From positions 1 to 23,713 of IMG/VR virus record IMGVR_UViG_3300025146_000068: a DNA stretch of 23,713 nt, one strand, 5' to 3'. The notes beneath the pieces were generated by a model that had not been told where the DNA came from, made no database searches, and worked only from the letters and a program-made list of their open reading frames with translations. How positions within the stretch are numbered: the stretch's first letter is position 1; the number at the start of each line of letters is the position of its first letter. The DNA is from a virus. The position numbers were made by a program, and so were the translations under genes. This document shows, in pieces, positions 1 to 8,165 of the stretch.

Positions 1-1161
1 CACTCCCGCCTCCAGATTGTCCAGCTTCTCCGGCGTCCAGCGGGTAGGTATAGCCTCAGGTGTCTGCTTGTGCCACCAGAAGTTGTCGTTGCTCTTGAGA
101 GGGGTAGAGTCCGGCACGGCCGAGCCAGCGACAGCAGTCTCACCGCTGATTCGCAGGGTGGGAAGGATATCCGCCGTGATGGAGCCTTGGTCTGCGTGCC
201 GTAGGACGTAGGCCACACCCTCGATGAGCCGCGCCTTGCCAGGGTTGGTGATGTTCCCGACCCCTCGGTTAGCTGAGCAGTCGACCATCTCAGCGCTGCC
301 CTGCATCGTTGACATCTGGCGATCCGTGCCGCCGGTGTCGGGGCTCTGGTTGAAGGTCGAGTCAGTGGCAGGGATGTTGTTCCACTGAGCATAGTCGCCA
401 TCGTCTGACCCGCCGGCAACGGAGTCCTCCCAATCGTTATCGGGAGCCCCCACGTTCCCGTTTGCCAGGGAGCACAGCACTCCCAGCCGTGCCACGGGCG
501 CATCGAGGGCCACTGCATCGTCCATGATACCCGCCCAAGCAGGCGGACTCTTGCCGCCCGAGATGATGTTCGCCTCTACGTCAAAGCGGTCTATCGTGCT
601 GATGTCGCTGGCGGAGGTGTAGACCAGCCTGGCGTGGTCCTTGGGCGTCCGCTCCAGGTAGCTATTGTCGTCGGTGCCGGTCACTCCGGTTGAATCCATA
701 TGGAAGATGTCGATGACGTGGTACTCAGGCGCCGTGGCCTTGAACTGCCAGATGATGTACCAGATGTCGTTCAGCAAAGTCCCACGGGGGACGGTCACGG
801 AAGCAAGGGAGTTGTTGCTGGCGTCGTAGAGATGCCAGGTATGTTTTAAGGTGGCCCGGATGAACCCCAAGCGGCGCTGAAAAATCCCTGCCTTGACCAG
901 CTTGCCGCACATATGCTTGTCCGCGCTGCTGCCCGCTGTGTCGAAGTCAACCATAAACTGGATGACGCTCCAGTCCTGGTTGAAGCCAGGGTCTTTGGAG
1001 ATACAGGTGGCGCCAGAGAGTTTCTTCCGGCGTGCTCCCGACCCTATCAGGGCCTCAGTGGTCTGGTAGGTGCCCCCTGTGTCGGTCGCCCATTCGTGCC
1101 CAACAGCCCCCGCCTCGAAGCCGGTGAACCAGTAGATGTTGGCCGGGGAGACGTAGGACAC
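1..1161 (-). CDS. Tail-tip or fibre-associated protein, lectin-like N-terminus (3' end outside window)
   Basis: Reading down from a GTG at 1161-1159 gives 387 sense codons without a stop to position 1, so the gene continues beyond the left edge. The GTG directly follows the TAG of the upstream gene, so no earlier start is possible, and a GAGGGAG Shine-Dalgarno-like stretch sits 8 bases before it. The protein begins MSYVSPANIYWFTGFEAGAV. The early IYWFTGFE stretch, then alternating beta-type segments such as VIQFMVDFDT, WHLYDASNN and IWYIIWQF, resemble the concanavalin-A-like folds often found in phage structural proteins. The last visible residues (WTPEKLDNLEAGV, about 375-387) are of the kind seen near module junctions in virion proteins. 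It is the last gene seen in the fibre cluster. Inference: a virion surface or adhesin protein. The open frame is certain; the role is not. Confidence 0.85.
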   Translation of the reverse strand, partial: MSYVSPANIYWFTGFEAGAVGHEWATDTGGTYQTTEALIGSGARRKKLSGATCISKDPGFNQDWSVIQFMVDFDTAGSSADKHMCGKLVKAGIFQRRLGFIRATLKHTWHLYDASNNSLASVTVPRGTLLNDIWYIIWQFKATAPEYHVIDIFHMDSTGVTGTDDNSYLERTPKDHARLVYTSASDISTIDRFDVEANIISGGKSPPAWAGIMDDAVALDAPVARLGVLCSLANGNVGAPDNDWEDSVAGGSDDGDYAQWNNIPATDSTFNQSPDTGGTDRQMSTMQGSAEMVDCSANRGVGNITNPGKARLIEGVAYVLRHADQGSITADILPTLRISGETAVAGSAVPDSTPLKSNDNFWWHKQTPEAIPTRWTPEKLDNLEAGV

Positions 1162-1917
1162 CTAGATAACTCCCTCGGCCTTCAGCCGGAGCAGCACGGC
1201 GTCGTAGTGCTCTATCAGGTTGGGCCACGGCCCCAAGATGCGGCGCATCATCTCGTCGAAGCCGGCAAACCCGAACTCGGTAATCATCTTCTTGCTTACG
1301 TCATACCAAGAGTGGAAGTACCTCTTGCCGTCCTCAATCCCCTCAACCCAGGAGAGCGTCTTCAGCATCGCGTTCCGGACTCTCGTCTTGATGTTGTTCG
1401 GCAGTCGCTGGTAGCCCTGCCGGAACGCCTCCTCAACCATCCCATACAGATCGGGCGGAACCTCGGATGGGAGCGTGCAGCCTGCAAAGCTGGTGTTGTG
1501 GGCCTGCACCAACGTCAGCTTGCCGGTGAACACGGCCCCGTCGCAGCTCGTGTCCACCAGGTCAACGTAAGTGAGGTTCCCGATAGTGGCCCCCGAGAAG
1601 TTGCAGCCGCTCGCGTAAACGTTCGCCCTGTTGCCCAGATTGCCGCTGGAGGTGAGCCCGTTCAGGTAGGCCCGCGCGGGCAAAGTGGGCGGACGTTCGA
1701 TGAACTCACCCCGGAAGAACGGGCCTAGCTCCACGATGAGCAGCGGCCCCACCTCCTCCGGTAGTTGGGAGGCGATGGTCAGCCGCGCCTCCTCTCTGTC
1801 CCAGGGTCGCAGGAGACTGGTCGCGATGACCTGAGTGTCAATTCGCACCTCACCAAGTTGGGCCTCTCTCAGGACGATGACATTACCTTCTATCTCCAGA
1901 CTCGTAATAGCGGCCAT
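1162..1917 (-). CDS. Pentapeptide-like repeat protein in the tail-fibre cluster
   Basis: 251 residues. The chosen start is the ATG at 1917-1915, which overlaps the TGA of the upstream fibre gene by one base (TGATG) and has a purine-rich AAGGAA stretch upstream. The longer open frame reaching to 2013 lies inside the fibre gene. Residues about 85-148 have short repeating steps (ANVYASGCNFSGATIGNL, then LVDTSCDGAVFTGKL) with small and hydrophobic residues at about five-residue spacing, which suggests a short pentapeptide-type or other right-handed beta-helix. The last 100 residues are helical and contain several Trp residues (SWVEGIEDGKRYFHSWYD, then GPWPNLIEHYDAVL). No enzyme motif is seen. Its position between two adhesin-like genes and its tight coupling suggest a fibre accessory, a chaperone or a small tail-tip component. 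The function is not recognised. Confidence 0.8.
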   Translation of the reverse strand: MAAITSLEIEGNVIVLREAQLGEVRIDTQVIATSLLRPWDREEARLTIASQLPEEVGPLLIVELGPFFRGEFIERPPTLPARAYLNGLTSSGNLGNRANVYASGCNFSGATIGNLTYVDLVDTSCDGAVFTGKLTLVQAHNTSFAGCTLPSEVPPDLYGMVEEAFRQGYQRLPNNIKTRVRNAMLKTLSWVEGIEDGKRYFHSWYDVSKKMITEFGFAGFDEMMRRILGPWPNLIEHYDAVLLRLKAEGVI

Positions 1918-4900
1918 CAGTCCCAGGTTCCTTTCGCTACGACCACCCAACCCATCGCTGCAGAGTTGTTGATCGTCGTGATGTCCAGCGTCAGATACTC
2001 GCTCTGCACCCATGCCCTGTTCGAGCCCAGAGCGGCGGCGGCGTATTGCGCGTCGGCGGCTATCGTGAACGATTCTCGCCAGACCAGCGTCTTGATCTCG
2101 TAGACTGTCGCTACAGTCGTCACCGTGCCCATCTTGACACGCACCCAGAAGAGACTAGCGGTCGAGCCGCCTGCATCCTTGGTGAGCGCGACTGCCGCCC
2201 AGTCTCCGGGTGGCGTCCAGGTCACCTGCCCATCCACGGAGAAGTTTGATGTCCCGTCCGTGACGGTCAGGCTAGCCCAGGCTGCCCCGTTCCAGTATTC
2301 CCAGGTGGGAGTGGCGTAGCTGCCAAGGGTGCTAAGGTCGAACTGGAGGCCGACAAACGCAGAGACGTAGCCGAAGCAGAAGTAGTCCGTGGAGTCCTCC
2401 AGCAGGTTGAACGCCGTCCCGATCTGAAGCCCCGCCTCAGTCGTATTGTCGGTGTTTACCTGCCCATCGCCGTCAGAGTCGAGCCAGGCTCCGTCCAGCT
2501 CGGCCATGTTGGTGATTCGCAGGGTCATGCTGCCGTTGTCGGTCAGCCTACCCCTGGCCTCGTAGTTCGTGAGGGTGATAGCCCCGCCAGGGTTGGGGAC
2601 ATGCAACGAGAGATCGTTGGCAGCGACAGAGGGCATGTAACCAGGCACGACCAGAGTGGCGGCGACAGCACTGGAACCGCCGCCACCGCCCGCAGCCTCC
2701 CAAGCTGCGCCCCCCAAGCCGTCAGAAGTGAGAACCTGTCCGTCTGTGCTCGCGCCTGAGCCTAGGCTTGCAGCATCCAATTCATCGGCAGCGTTCTCGG
2801 CGTGGGATGCAGCGTGGGCCTCGGCGTGTAGTTCAGAATCCAACGCCACCTCGCCAGAGGCGTCAGGGAAACTGATAGCCCTATCGGCGGTCTGGGCCGC
2901 GTGAGGGGTGAGCCTCAATGTGCCGGCGCCGCCGACGACGTAATCCAGCGCCAGGCCCGCGCCGATGCCCGGATAAACCAGAAGTTCCGTCACGTCCGCA
3001 CGAAGCTTGCCCGCACCGTTGTGCTGTATTCCCGCATCCGGGGCAATGGCCCCAGACCCGAACTTCATAACCCCAGCTGTGGCTCCGGCCTGCATCGTAA
3101 AGGATGGCTGCGCCAACCCGGCCCTCTGCACCTGGAACTTGGCGGAACCGGACGCTTCATGGACGACCTTGAATATGTCTACGTCATCTACCAGCAGGTC
3201 GCCTTTGGTTGCGTGGCTGGTAGGGATGAGGATTAGGTCATCGCCTGGCCCCGTGCCGCCAGTAATAGTGGACCCCCCGGCAGGACCAGTGATGCTTAGA
3301 ACACCCGTGATGTTCCCGGAAGCGTCACACACGACGACCGAGTTCTTGATGAGCCTGCCCGTAACACCATCGTAAAGCGCGACGGCCATATCGGTGGCGC
3401 TCGCGGGGCCAACTACATCACCAGAGCCGCCGCCCGCGCCATGGACTGTCTCCGCGCCTGCATCGTCCTTGGAGGCGATCGAGCCGTCCGTCTTCGCATA
3501 AAGTCGCACATGGCCTGCCGGTGGAGTCCCAGGAGCGGCGCCCTCGTCGAAGTCCTGATACAGAACATTCTCGATCGCGTTGCCGTCGGCATCGATGTCG
3601 ACGAACGGGGATAGACGCAGGTCGCCTGCAACCGTGGACAGGATCGTTTCCCGCTGATAAGCGACAGTGAGGATATCACTGGCCACAGACCAGATAATCT
3701 GGTCTGCGAGGCTGAAGCCACCGGTAGCAACCATCCTGAGCTTCATCTGGGTTCCCCAGACCGCGCCCCAGTTCTCCGATGCCTCAAAGACCAGCTGCCC
3801 GCCTGTCGCGAAGGCCCCAGTCCTGTAGCCTACGGCCTCCACAACAAGGATATCGTCGCCGGACAGAAGGACTGTGGGAGTGGCCTCGCTTCCCCTCGCG
3901 TGGCGCCCCACGAATTGCGCCCCACTAACCGAGTCCTGGTAGCGTGTGACGTAACTCCCCGCCGCACCGCCATCTCGTATGACACTAAAAATTCCCGTTG
4001 CCGGCCGGGTTATCTGGTCACCCGCCGCCGTGTCGAGCGAGGCAACTCGGAGTGTGTTCGCCAGAACGTCGATGTTACCGGCCGGATCAAGCGTTAAGTC
4101 GCCTGCAACTGTCGAGAGGATCGTCGCGCGCTCATGGGCGACGGTAATCACGCCGCCGGCGACAGACCAGATGATTTGGGTGCCGTTGCTGAAGGTTCCA
4201 ATGGGCACCAGGAGAAGCCGCATCTGGGTTCCCCAAGCAGCCCCTGCCCAGTTCTCGGCCGCCTCGAAGACCAGCTGGCCACCTGTTACGAAGGCACCTC
4301 CATGATGACCAGACGCCTCGATAACGACAAGGTCGTCGCCAGACAGGACAGCAGTCGGAAGGGCCTCAGTCCCGCGGGCGTGAAGGCCCTCAAACCAGGC
4401 TCCAGCGGTTCCGTCCTGATAGCGAGTGACGCGCATGCTCGCCGCACCGCCATCGTGTATGAGATCGATCACGCCGGTTGCTGGCCTGACTAGCAGATCA
4501 CCTGCTGCCGTGTCGATGTTCTTGAGACGGAGCGTGTCGTCTGCCGCAAGAGCCAGCACGTTGGCCGCAGCCCGCTGAAGCACGACATCGGCGGCTCCGC
4601 TACCACTCCCCCATTCCAGCTTGCCGTCTCTGTAGATCGACAGGCGAGGAGCGGCATCGCCGCTCTGCTGGAACCAGAGGAGGCCGTAGTCCGTAACACC
4701 CTCAAGGGTGACCGGTAAGCCGCTGTCGACGGTGATGACGCGACCAGCTCCTACGCCACCAAAGTCGTAGGCGTCATTAAGAGTGCCGCCAGCGCCACCA
4801 ACGGATCCACCAATCATCACCCACTTCGATAGCACACCATCATAGAAGCCTAGTGCGAAATCGTCTTGGCCCGACAGCACAAAGTCTGAGCCACCCGAGA

Positions 4901-5189
4901 CTAGAATGTTCCCGACATTGTGCTTGATCGTGATCGTGTCGGCAGCATCTTCGCAACGCAGCAGGATGATAGAACGAGCCGAAGGTGCGGCTATGGGCGT
5001 AATTGTCGCGAGATCGTCTGCGGTTCCAGTCTGGGGCTGCAGAACATGGTAGACCGTCGTCTGTGTGAATGCGTCAGAGGCAAGTGTCTTGGAGACGGGA
5101 GTGCCGACATCGATATCGATGAAATCGTAAATCTTGAAGGCGTTGGCTCCCGCAGAAGGAGTGAAGGATCCAGTGATGTCGATAGGCAT
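1917..5189 (-). CDS. Large tail fibre protein with tandem internal duplication
   Basis: 1090 residues, rich in Gly, Ala, Asp and Thr, with no enzyme motif. Residues about 1-200 form an N-terminal beta region. Residues 226-385 and 386-about 528 are two clear copies of one unit (both begin DTAAGD and share RPATG, DGGAA, VTRYQD, LSGDD, TGGQLVFEA, GTQM and ILSTVAGDL). Residues 788-803 hold the His-rich Ala segment HAEAHAASHAENAADE, of a kind widespread in phage fibres, followed by a Gly run at 835-838. The C-terminal part (about 945-1040) has STLGSYATPTWEYWNGAAW and WTPPGDWAAV, a domain familiar from tail fibres. The ATG lies one base after the TAA of the upstream gene without a good Shine-Dalgarno, suggesting reinitiation by terminating ribosomes. 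The likely role is a trimeric fibre binding the host surface. Confidence 0.9.
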   Translation of the reverse strand: MPIDITGSFTPSAGANAFKIYDFIDIDVGTPVSKTLASDAFTQTTVYHVLQPQTGTADDLATITPIAAPSARSIILLRCEDAADTITIKHNVGNILVSGGSDFVLSGQDDFALGFYDGVLSKWVMIGGSVGGAGGTLNDAYDFGGVGAGRVITVDSGLPVTLEGVTDYGLLWFQQSGDAAPRLSIYRDGKLEWGSGSGAADVVLQRAAANVLALAADDTLRLKNIDTAAGDLLVRPATGVIDLIHDGGAASMRVTRYQDGTAGAWFEGLHARGTEALPTAVLSGDDLVVIEASGHHGGAFVTGGQLVFEAAENWAGAAWGTQMRLLLVPIGTFSNGTQIIWSVAGGVITVAHERATILSTVAGDLTLDPAGNIDVLANTLRVASLDTAAGDQITRPATGIFSVIRDGGAAGSYVTRYQDSVSGAQFVGRHARGSEATPTVLLSGDDILVVEAVGYRTGAFATGGQLVFEASENWGAVWGTQMKLRMVATGGFSLADQIIWSVASDILTVAYQRETILSTVAGDLRLSPFVDIDADGNAIENVLYQDFDEGAAPGTPPAGHVRLYAKTDGSIASKDDAGAETVHGAGGGSGDVVGPASATDMAVALYDGVTGRLIKNSVVVCDASGNITGVLSITGPAGGSTITGGTGPGDDLILIPTSHATKGDLLVDDVDIFKVVHEASGSAKFQVQRAGLAQPSFTMQAGATAGVMKFGSGAIAPDAGIQHNGAGKLRADVTELLVYPGIGAGLALDYVVGGAGTLRLTPHAAQTADRAISFPDASGEVALDSELHAEAHAASHAENAADELDAASLGSGASTDGQVLTSDGLGGAAWEAAGGGGGSSAVAATLVVPGYMPSVAANDLSLHVPNPGGAITLTNYEARGRLTDNGSMTLRITNMAELDGAWLDSDGDGQVNTDNTTEAGLQIGTAFNLLEDSTDYFCFGYVSAFVGLQFDLSTLGSYATPTWEYWNGAAWASLTVTDGTSNFSVDGQVTWTPPGDWAAVALTKDAGGSTASLFWVRVKMGTVTTVATVYEIKTLVWRESFTIAADAQYAAAALGSNRAWVQSEYLTLDITTINNSAAMGWVVVAKGTWD
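3606..4034 (-). repeat. Internal repeat copy B of the large fibre gene
   Basis: Encodes residues 386 to about 528 of the fibre. It begins DTAAGDQITRPATGI and aligns with copy A through GGQLVFEA(A/S)ENW, GTQM and ATILSTVAGDL versus ETILSTVAGDL. There are small length differences, such as AGAAW against GAVW. Confidence 0.85.
4035..4514 (-). repeat. Internal repeat copy A of the large fibre gene (160 codons)
   Basis: Encodes residues 226-385 of the 1090-residue fibre. It begins DTAAGDLLVRPATGV and is followed directly by a second copy 480 bases later in transcription order. The similarity is plain at protein level and partly visible in DNA, for example gccgcaccgccatc at both 4440-4455 and 3960-3975. 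An old tandem duplication is inferred. Confidence 0.85.
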
Positions 5190-5190
5190 G

Positions 5191-7161
5191 TTACGTTACC
5201 GTGATATTCGTCCCCGATGGGAAGATGCCAGTGTTCGTGGAGCGCCAGCGCCGATAGGTCTCTTGGTATCCCCACTGGTTAGTATGCACAATATCAGACT
5301 GGTAGGCTCCATCAATACCAAAACCAGTCGCGTCATCCTTGATAGTCGCCAAGTCTGGGACGCGATCTGGATGGCAGAACCAGAGGTATTCCCCAGCCTC
5401 AATCTTGATGGCTGTGTATGTCCTTGCCACGCTCGATGAGACAACAGACTCCCCATCCACCGTATCGTCAAGAGTCAGTATCTGCGCATCGGTGATGTCC
5501 GCTCCTGTGTGCGGTCCCATGTAGATGCGATTGTTAGGCTGTGACGTCTGGGTAACTACTGTTACAGCGCCTAGATTTTGATTGGCAGAACGCCACTCGT
5601 GGAATGTCTCACCCCCTGCAGGACCATTAAAATCGTTGGTGAATCCTGCAAGAGTAGATAGATCATTGAAAGCTACTATCTCAGAGGCGATGGCAAAGTA
5701 TAGGGTACCGGTCACTGCCTCACGGTAGGCAAACCAGCAGTACTCGCCGGCACCTATCGTTACTGCAAAGCTGCCGGATCTGCTATTAGTAAGATCCGAA
5801 ACCCCACCCGCCCCATCCAAGGCTCGAACCTGCGCCACGGATAGCAGCGTTGCCTGTGCATTGGGCCCCATGTAACGACGCTGATTGTAGGTGATAGTAA
5901 CTGTTCGTTGCAATCCTCCCTGCCCCGCCACCGTTGCAGTTGCTGTGAAGATCCTAGTGCTGCCAACTGTCGTACCACGATAGAAGTTCGGAGAATCGGC
6001 ATACGCAAGAAATGGGGTGACAAGAGAGATAGGGTAGTCTGCTCCGCTTACCTCTCCCCCACTGATGTCAATAGAGCAAGCTGATGGTGTTCCCACATAA
6101 GTTAATGCATGGTCATGTAGTGTGGGAGCGGTCTCGAGCTCGCTCGCTCCGCCCACCTCATGTGTAGCCGACGAGAAACCGTCGACTGTATAACCAGAAA
6201 TCGAAGGTGTGAAAGTCTGCGGATTGAGAAGGTACTGCTCGATCCAGAACCCTATCGTCGCATCGTAAATCAGCTTCATCGTCCCACCTGGCTGGATAGT
6301 CAGAGTGTTTGCTGTCAGACGAAGTAGGGATCCGCCGAGAGCATTGACATCCTGCAGGGTGATATTGAATGAGCCTACATTTTTAAGGAATGCTGCTTGG
6401 CCGTCGCGCCCCGCAGCAATAGTTGGTTGGGAAGTGAGAGTATAGGCTGCATTGGCCGAGAGGAGACGATAGGGCGAACCATCCGTAACTGTAATGGTAT
6501 CCGAAGCTGCCGTGATATTCTGGACAGACTGCTTCGTATACAGTTCGGTGATGCCGCCGGCGCCGCCAGGAAGATTCCCGACTTGCACCCGCTTCTTGAC
6601 GTTCCCCGCCGCTGAGTCCTCGACGACAACCAAGTCCGCAGCGACAGGCGTCACCTTCTCGGCAATAGCCGCAATCTCCCCCGCTACGTCAACATGGATA
6701 GCATCAAGATCATTACCAGGATCGCCAGGGTGGCTGTGTAGGGTAGTTGCACCTCCACTTACCAGCTCGTCCAACTGACCCCCACCAGCACCTGTGTCTG
6801 TGTGTGAAGCAAGAGTGTGGCCTACTAGGGGTACACCGCCACCAGGCAAAAATGCAGGACGATAGGCCACAATGCGAAGGATGTCCTCAGTGCCCTTTTG
6901 AGCAGTAAATGTCACCCGTCCGGTAAGGTAATCAAACGTGTATCCAGTTGCTGGTAATCCGGACTCTGTGATTACTGCAACATAACCGCTTCCGTGGCCG
7001 GGATGGAGATAGTTGTCAAGAACAATGTCATTCCTAACAACAACCCAGACAAATCCACCAGGGTTATCCGGGTCGATCACGAGAAGCTGATCCACCTTCT
7101 CGATGATCGTGGTGGACTCCGTCGGAGGAGCTGCCGATATTGGTACCAGCCAGACGGCCAC
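5191..7161 (-). CDS. Tail fibre protein with duplicated C-terminal domain
   Basis: 656 residues. Residues 1-105 form an N-terminal beta domain. It contains FDYLTGRVTFT and looks like a virion attachment domain. Two His-rich sites follow: TTLHSHPG at 139-146 and TLHDHAL at 347-353, resembling the HxH metal-binding motifs known in phage fibres (family knowledge, not tested here). The C-terminus contains two related units of about 108 residues (429-536 and 546-656), each opening with R(Y/I)YMGP, with a central AGEY(C/L)WF and a later WRS(A/T)N. The gene starts 3 bases after the stop of the upstream fibre gene. Its base composition is visibly lower in GC than that of the 1090-residue gene. A receptor-binding or fibre role is inferred from composition, motifs and context; no enzyme signature is seen. 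Confidence 0.9.
   Translation of the reverse strand: MAVWLVPISAAPPTESTTIIEKVDQLLVIDPDNPGGFVWVVVRNDIVLDNYLHPGHGSGYVAVITESGLPATGYTFDYLTGRVTFTAQKGTEDILRIVAYRPAFLPGGGVPLVGHTLASHTDTGAGGGQLDELVSGGATTLHSHPGDPGNDLDAIHVDVAGEIAAIAEKVTPVAADLVVVEDSAAGNVKKRVQVGNLPGGAGGITELYTKQSVQNITAASDTITVTDGSPYRLLSANAAYTLTSQPTIAAGRDGQAAFLKNVGSFNITLQDVNALGGSLLRLTANTLTIQPGGTMKLIYDATIGFWIEQYLLNPQTFTPSISGYTVDGFSSATHEVGGASELETAPTLHDHALTYVGTPSACSIDISGGEVSGADYPISLVTPFLAYADSPNFYRGTTVGSTRIFTATATVAGQGGLQRTVTITYNQRRYMGPNAQATLLSVAQVRALDGAGGVSDLTNSRSGSFAVTIGAGEYCWFAYREAVTGTLYFAIASEIVAFNDLSTLAGFTNDFNGPAGGETFHEWRSANQNLGAVTVVTQTSQPNNRIYMGPHTGADITDAQILTLDDTVDGESVVSSSVARTYTAIKIEAGEYLWFCHPDRVPDLATIKDDATGFGIDGAYQSDIVHTNQWGYQETYRRWRSTNTGIFPSGTNITVT
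5194..5526 (-). repeat. C-terminal fibre domain copy 2
   Basis: Codes for residues about 546-656: RIYMGPHTGA, then ILTLDD, IEAGEYLWFCHPDRV and YRRWRSTNTGIFPSGTNITV. It matches copy 1 in the order and spacing of these landmarks, with clear divergence in between. Confidence 0.75.
5554..5877 (-). repeat. C-terminal fibre domain copy 1
   Basis: Codes for residues about 429-536 of the 656-residue fibre: RYMGPNAQA, then VRALDG, IGAGEYCWFAYREAV and FHEWRSANQNLGAVTV. It pairs with the copy downstream. Confidence 0.75.
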
Positions 7162-7164
7162 TAT

Positions 7165-8154
7165 CTATCCCCTAGCGCCCCAGAACCCGACCCAATCAAC
7201 GAGCCACGATCTGTTAGCCGAACCCTGATTCGTCAGACGCAGCGTGAATCCCAAGTTACTCGTAGGTAGGGTGACCGAGTGGGTTGCCTTGAGAACATCA
7301 TCGATGTAGAACTTGACTTCTGTTGTCGACATGATCTCTATCGACAAGAGGTTCACCCCAGTGAAGACAATCCCTGTATCAGTATTGACGAGATCGGCAC
7401 CACCGGATCGTGTTATAGCGTGCCAGTTGCCGTCTGTTTGGCCATCAGCAAAGAAGAAGATACCGGAGGTAGGCTTAACCGCCCCTCCCGGATACGTGTC
7501 CACCAGCCCGGTGTAGGCCCACGTAGAGCTTGTGGCATTGATTTGTATGCTCCTTGCCCGGATAAGAGCCGGGACATTAGCGGCCCCAATGGCATAGAAG
7601 TTGCTGGTTCTGACGAAAATAGAGCCACCAGAACCGGCACTAGTGACGAGAGATGCCTGCGACCTACTCGTATCTCCAATGTCAAACGTGCCACCAAGAC
7701 TTGTGATCCAGCGCCAACCGGATTGCCCCCCACTGCCAGCATCGGAACCTCCTTGCAATAGAGGAGAAGGACCAAGGAAGTCATCGAAGAAGTGCTCACA
7801 TGCCTCCGGGTTGTGCCCTATAAGGCGCCACTTACTACCGTCCCAGAGAAACTCGGCACCTAGGTCAGTCGTGTACCACCGCAGACCTGCCAGGGCAGGA
7901 GAAGAGGCTAGCATGGACGCATATGTGCCTTGAGCAAACAGCTCAGTGAACTGCTTACCCTCGAACTTATCCGCATCCAAGCCACTGGCAGCACCCTGCG
8001 GAGAGATACTAGCCGGAGGGATCAGCCTGCCATCCTCGGCCGCGCCGCCGTGTCTGTGACCTGTAGAGACATTCAGGACGTCGGCACGGAGGTTGTTGTA
8101 TTGGCTGTCTAGGATATTGTCGCCAGCGCTGACTGGACTGCTGATTGGTGGCAT
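7165..8154 (-). CDS. Tail fibre or spike protein with GHRHGG motif and lectin-like C-terminus
   Basis: 329 residues. The N-terminus (MPPISSPVSAGDNILDSQYN) leads into STGHRHGG at residues 30-37, a motif repeatedly found near the N-termini of phage fibre proteins. Residues about 50-110 include a short segment (LRWYTTDLGAEFLWDGSKW) seen as a small fibre repeat module elsewhere. From about 120 onward (CEHFFDDFLG to SWLVDWVGFWG) the pattern of beta strands resembles a concanavalin-A-like jelly roll of the type used to bind glycans. The start at 8154 has a GGGAGAG Shine-Dalgarno-like sequence just upstream, and the gene lies 11 bases after the previous stop. Inference: an adhesin of the tail tip. 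The exact structural position is unknown. Confidence 0.88.
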   Translation of the reverse strand: MPPISSPVSAGDNILDSQYNNLRADVLNVSTGHRHGGAAEDGRLIPPASISPQGAASGLDADKFEGKQFTELFAQGTYASMLASSPALAGLRWYTTDLGAEFLWDGSKWRLIGHNPEACEHFFDDFLGPSPLLQGGSDAGSGGQSGWRWITSLGGTFDIGDTSRSQASLVTSAGSGGSIFVRTSNFYAIGAANVPALIRARSIQINATSSTWAYTGLVDTYPGGAVKPTSGIFFFADGQTDGNWHAITRSGGADLVNTDTGIVFTGVNLLSIEIMSTTEVKFYIDDVLKATHSVTLPTSNLGFTLRLTNQGSANRSWLVDWVGFWGARG

Positions 8155-8165
8155 CTGATCTCTCC

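Noticed and set aside
913-1728. Plus-strand ORF of 271 codons
   Set aside because: It lies antisense to two well-supported minus-strand genes, has Pro/Val/Arg-rich shadow composition, spans their junction and has no plausible ribosome binding site.
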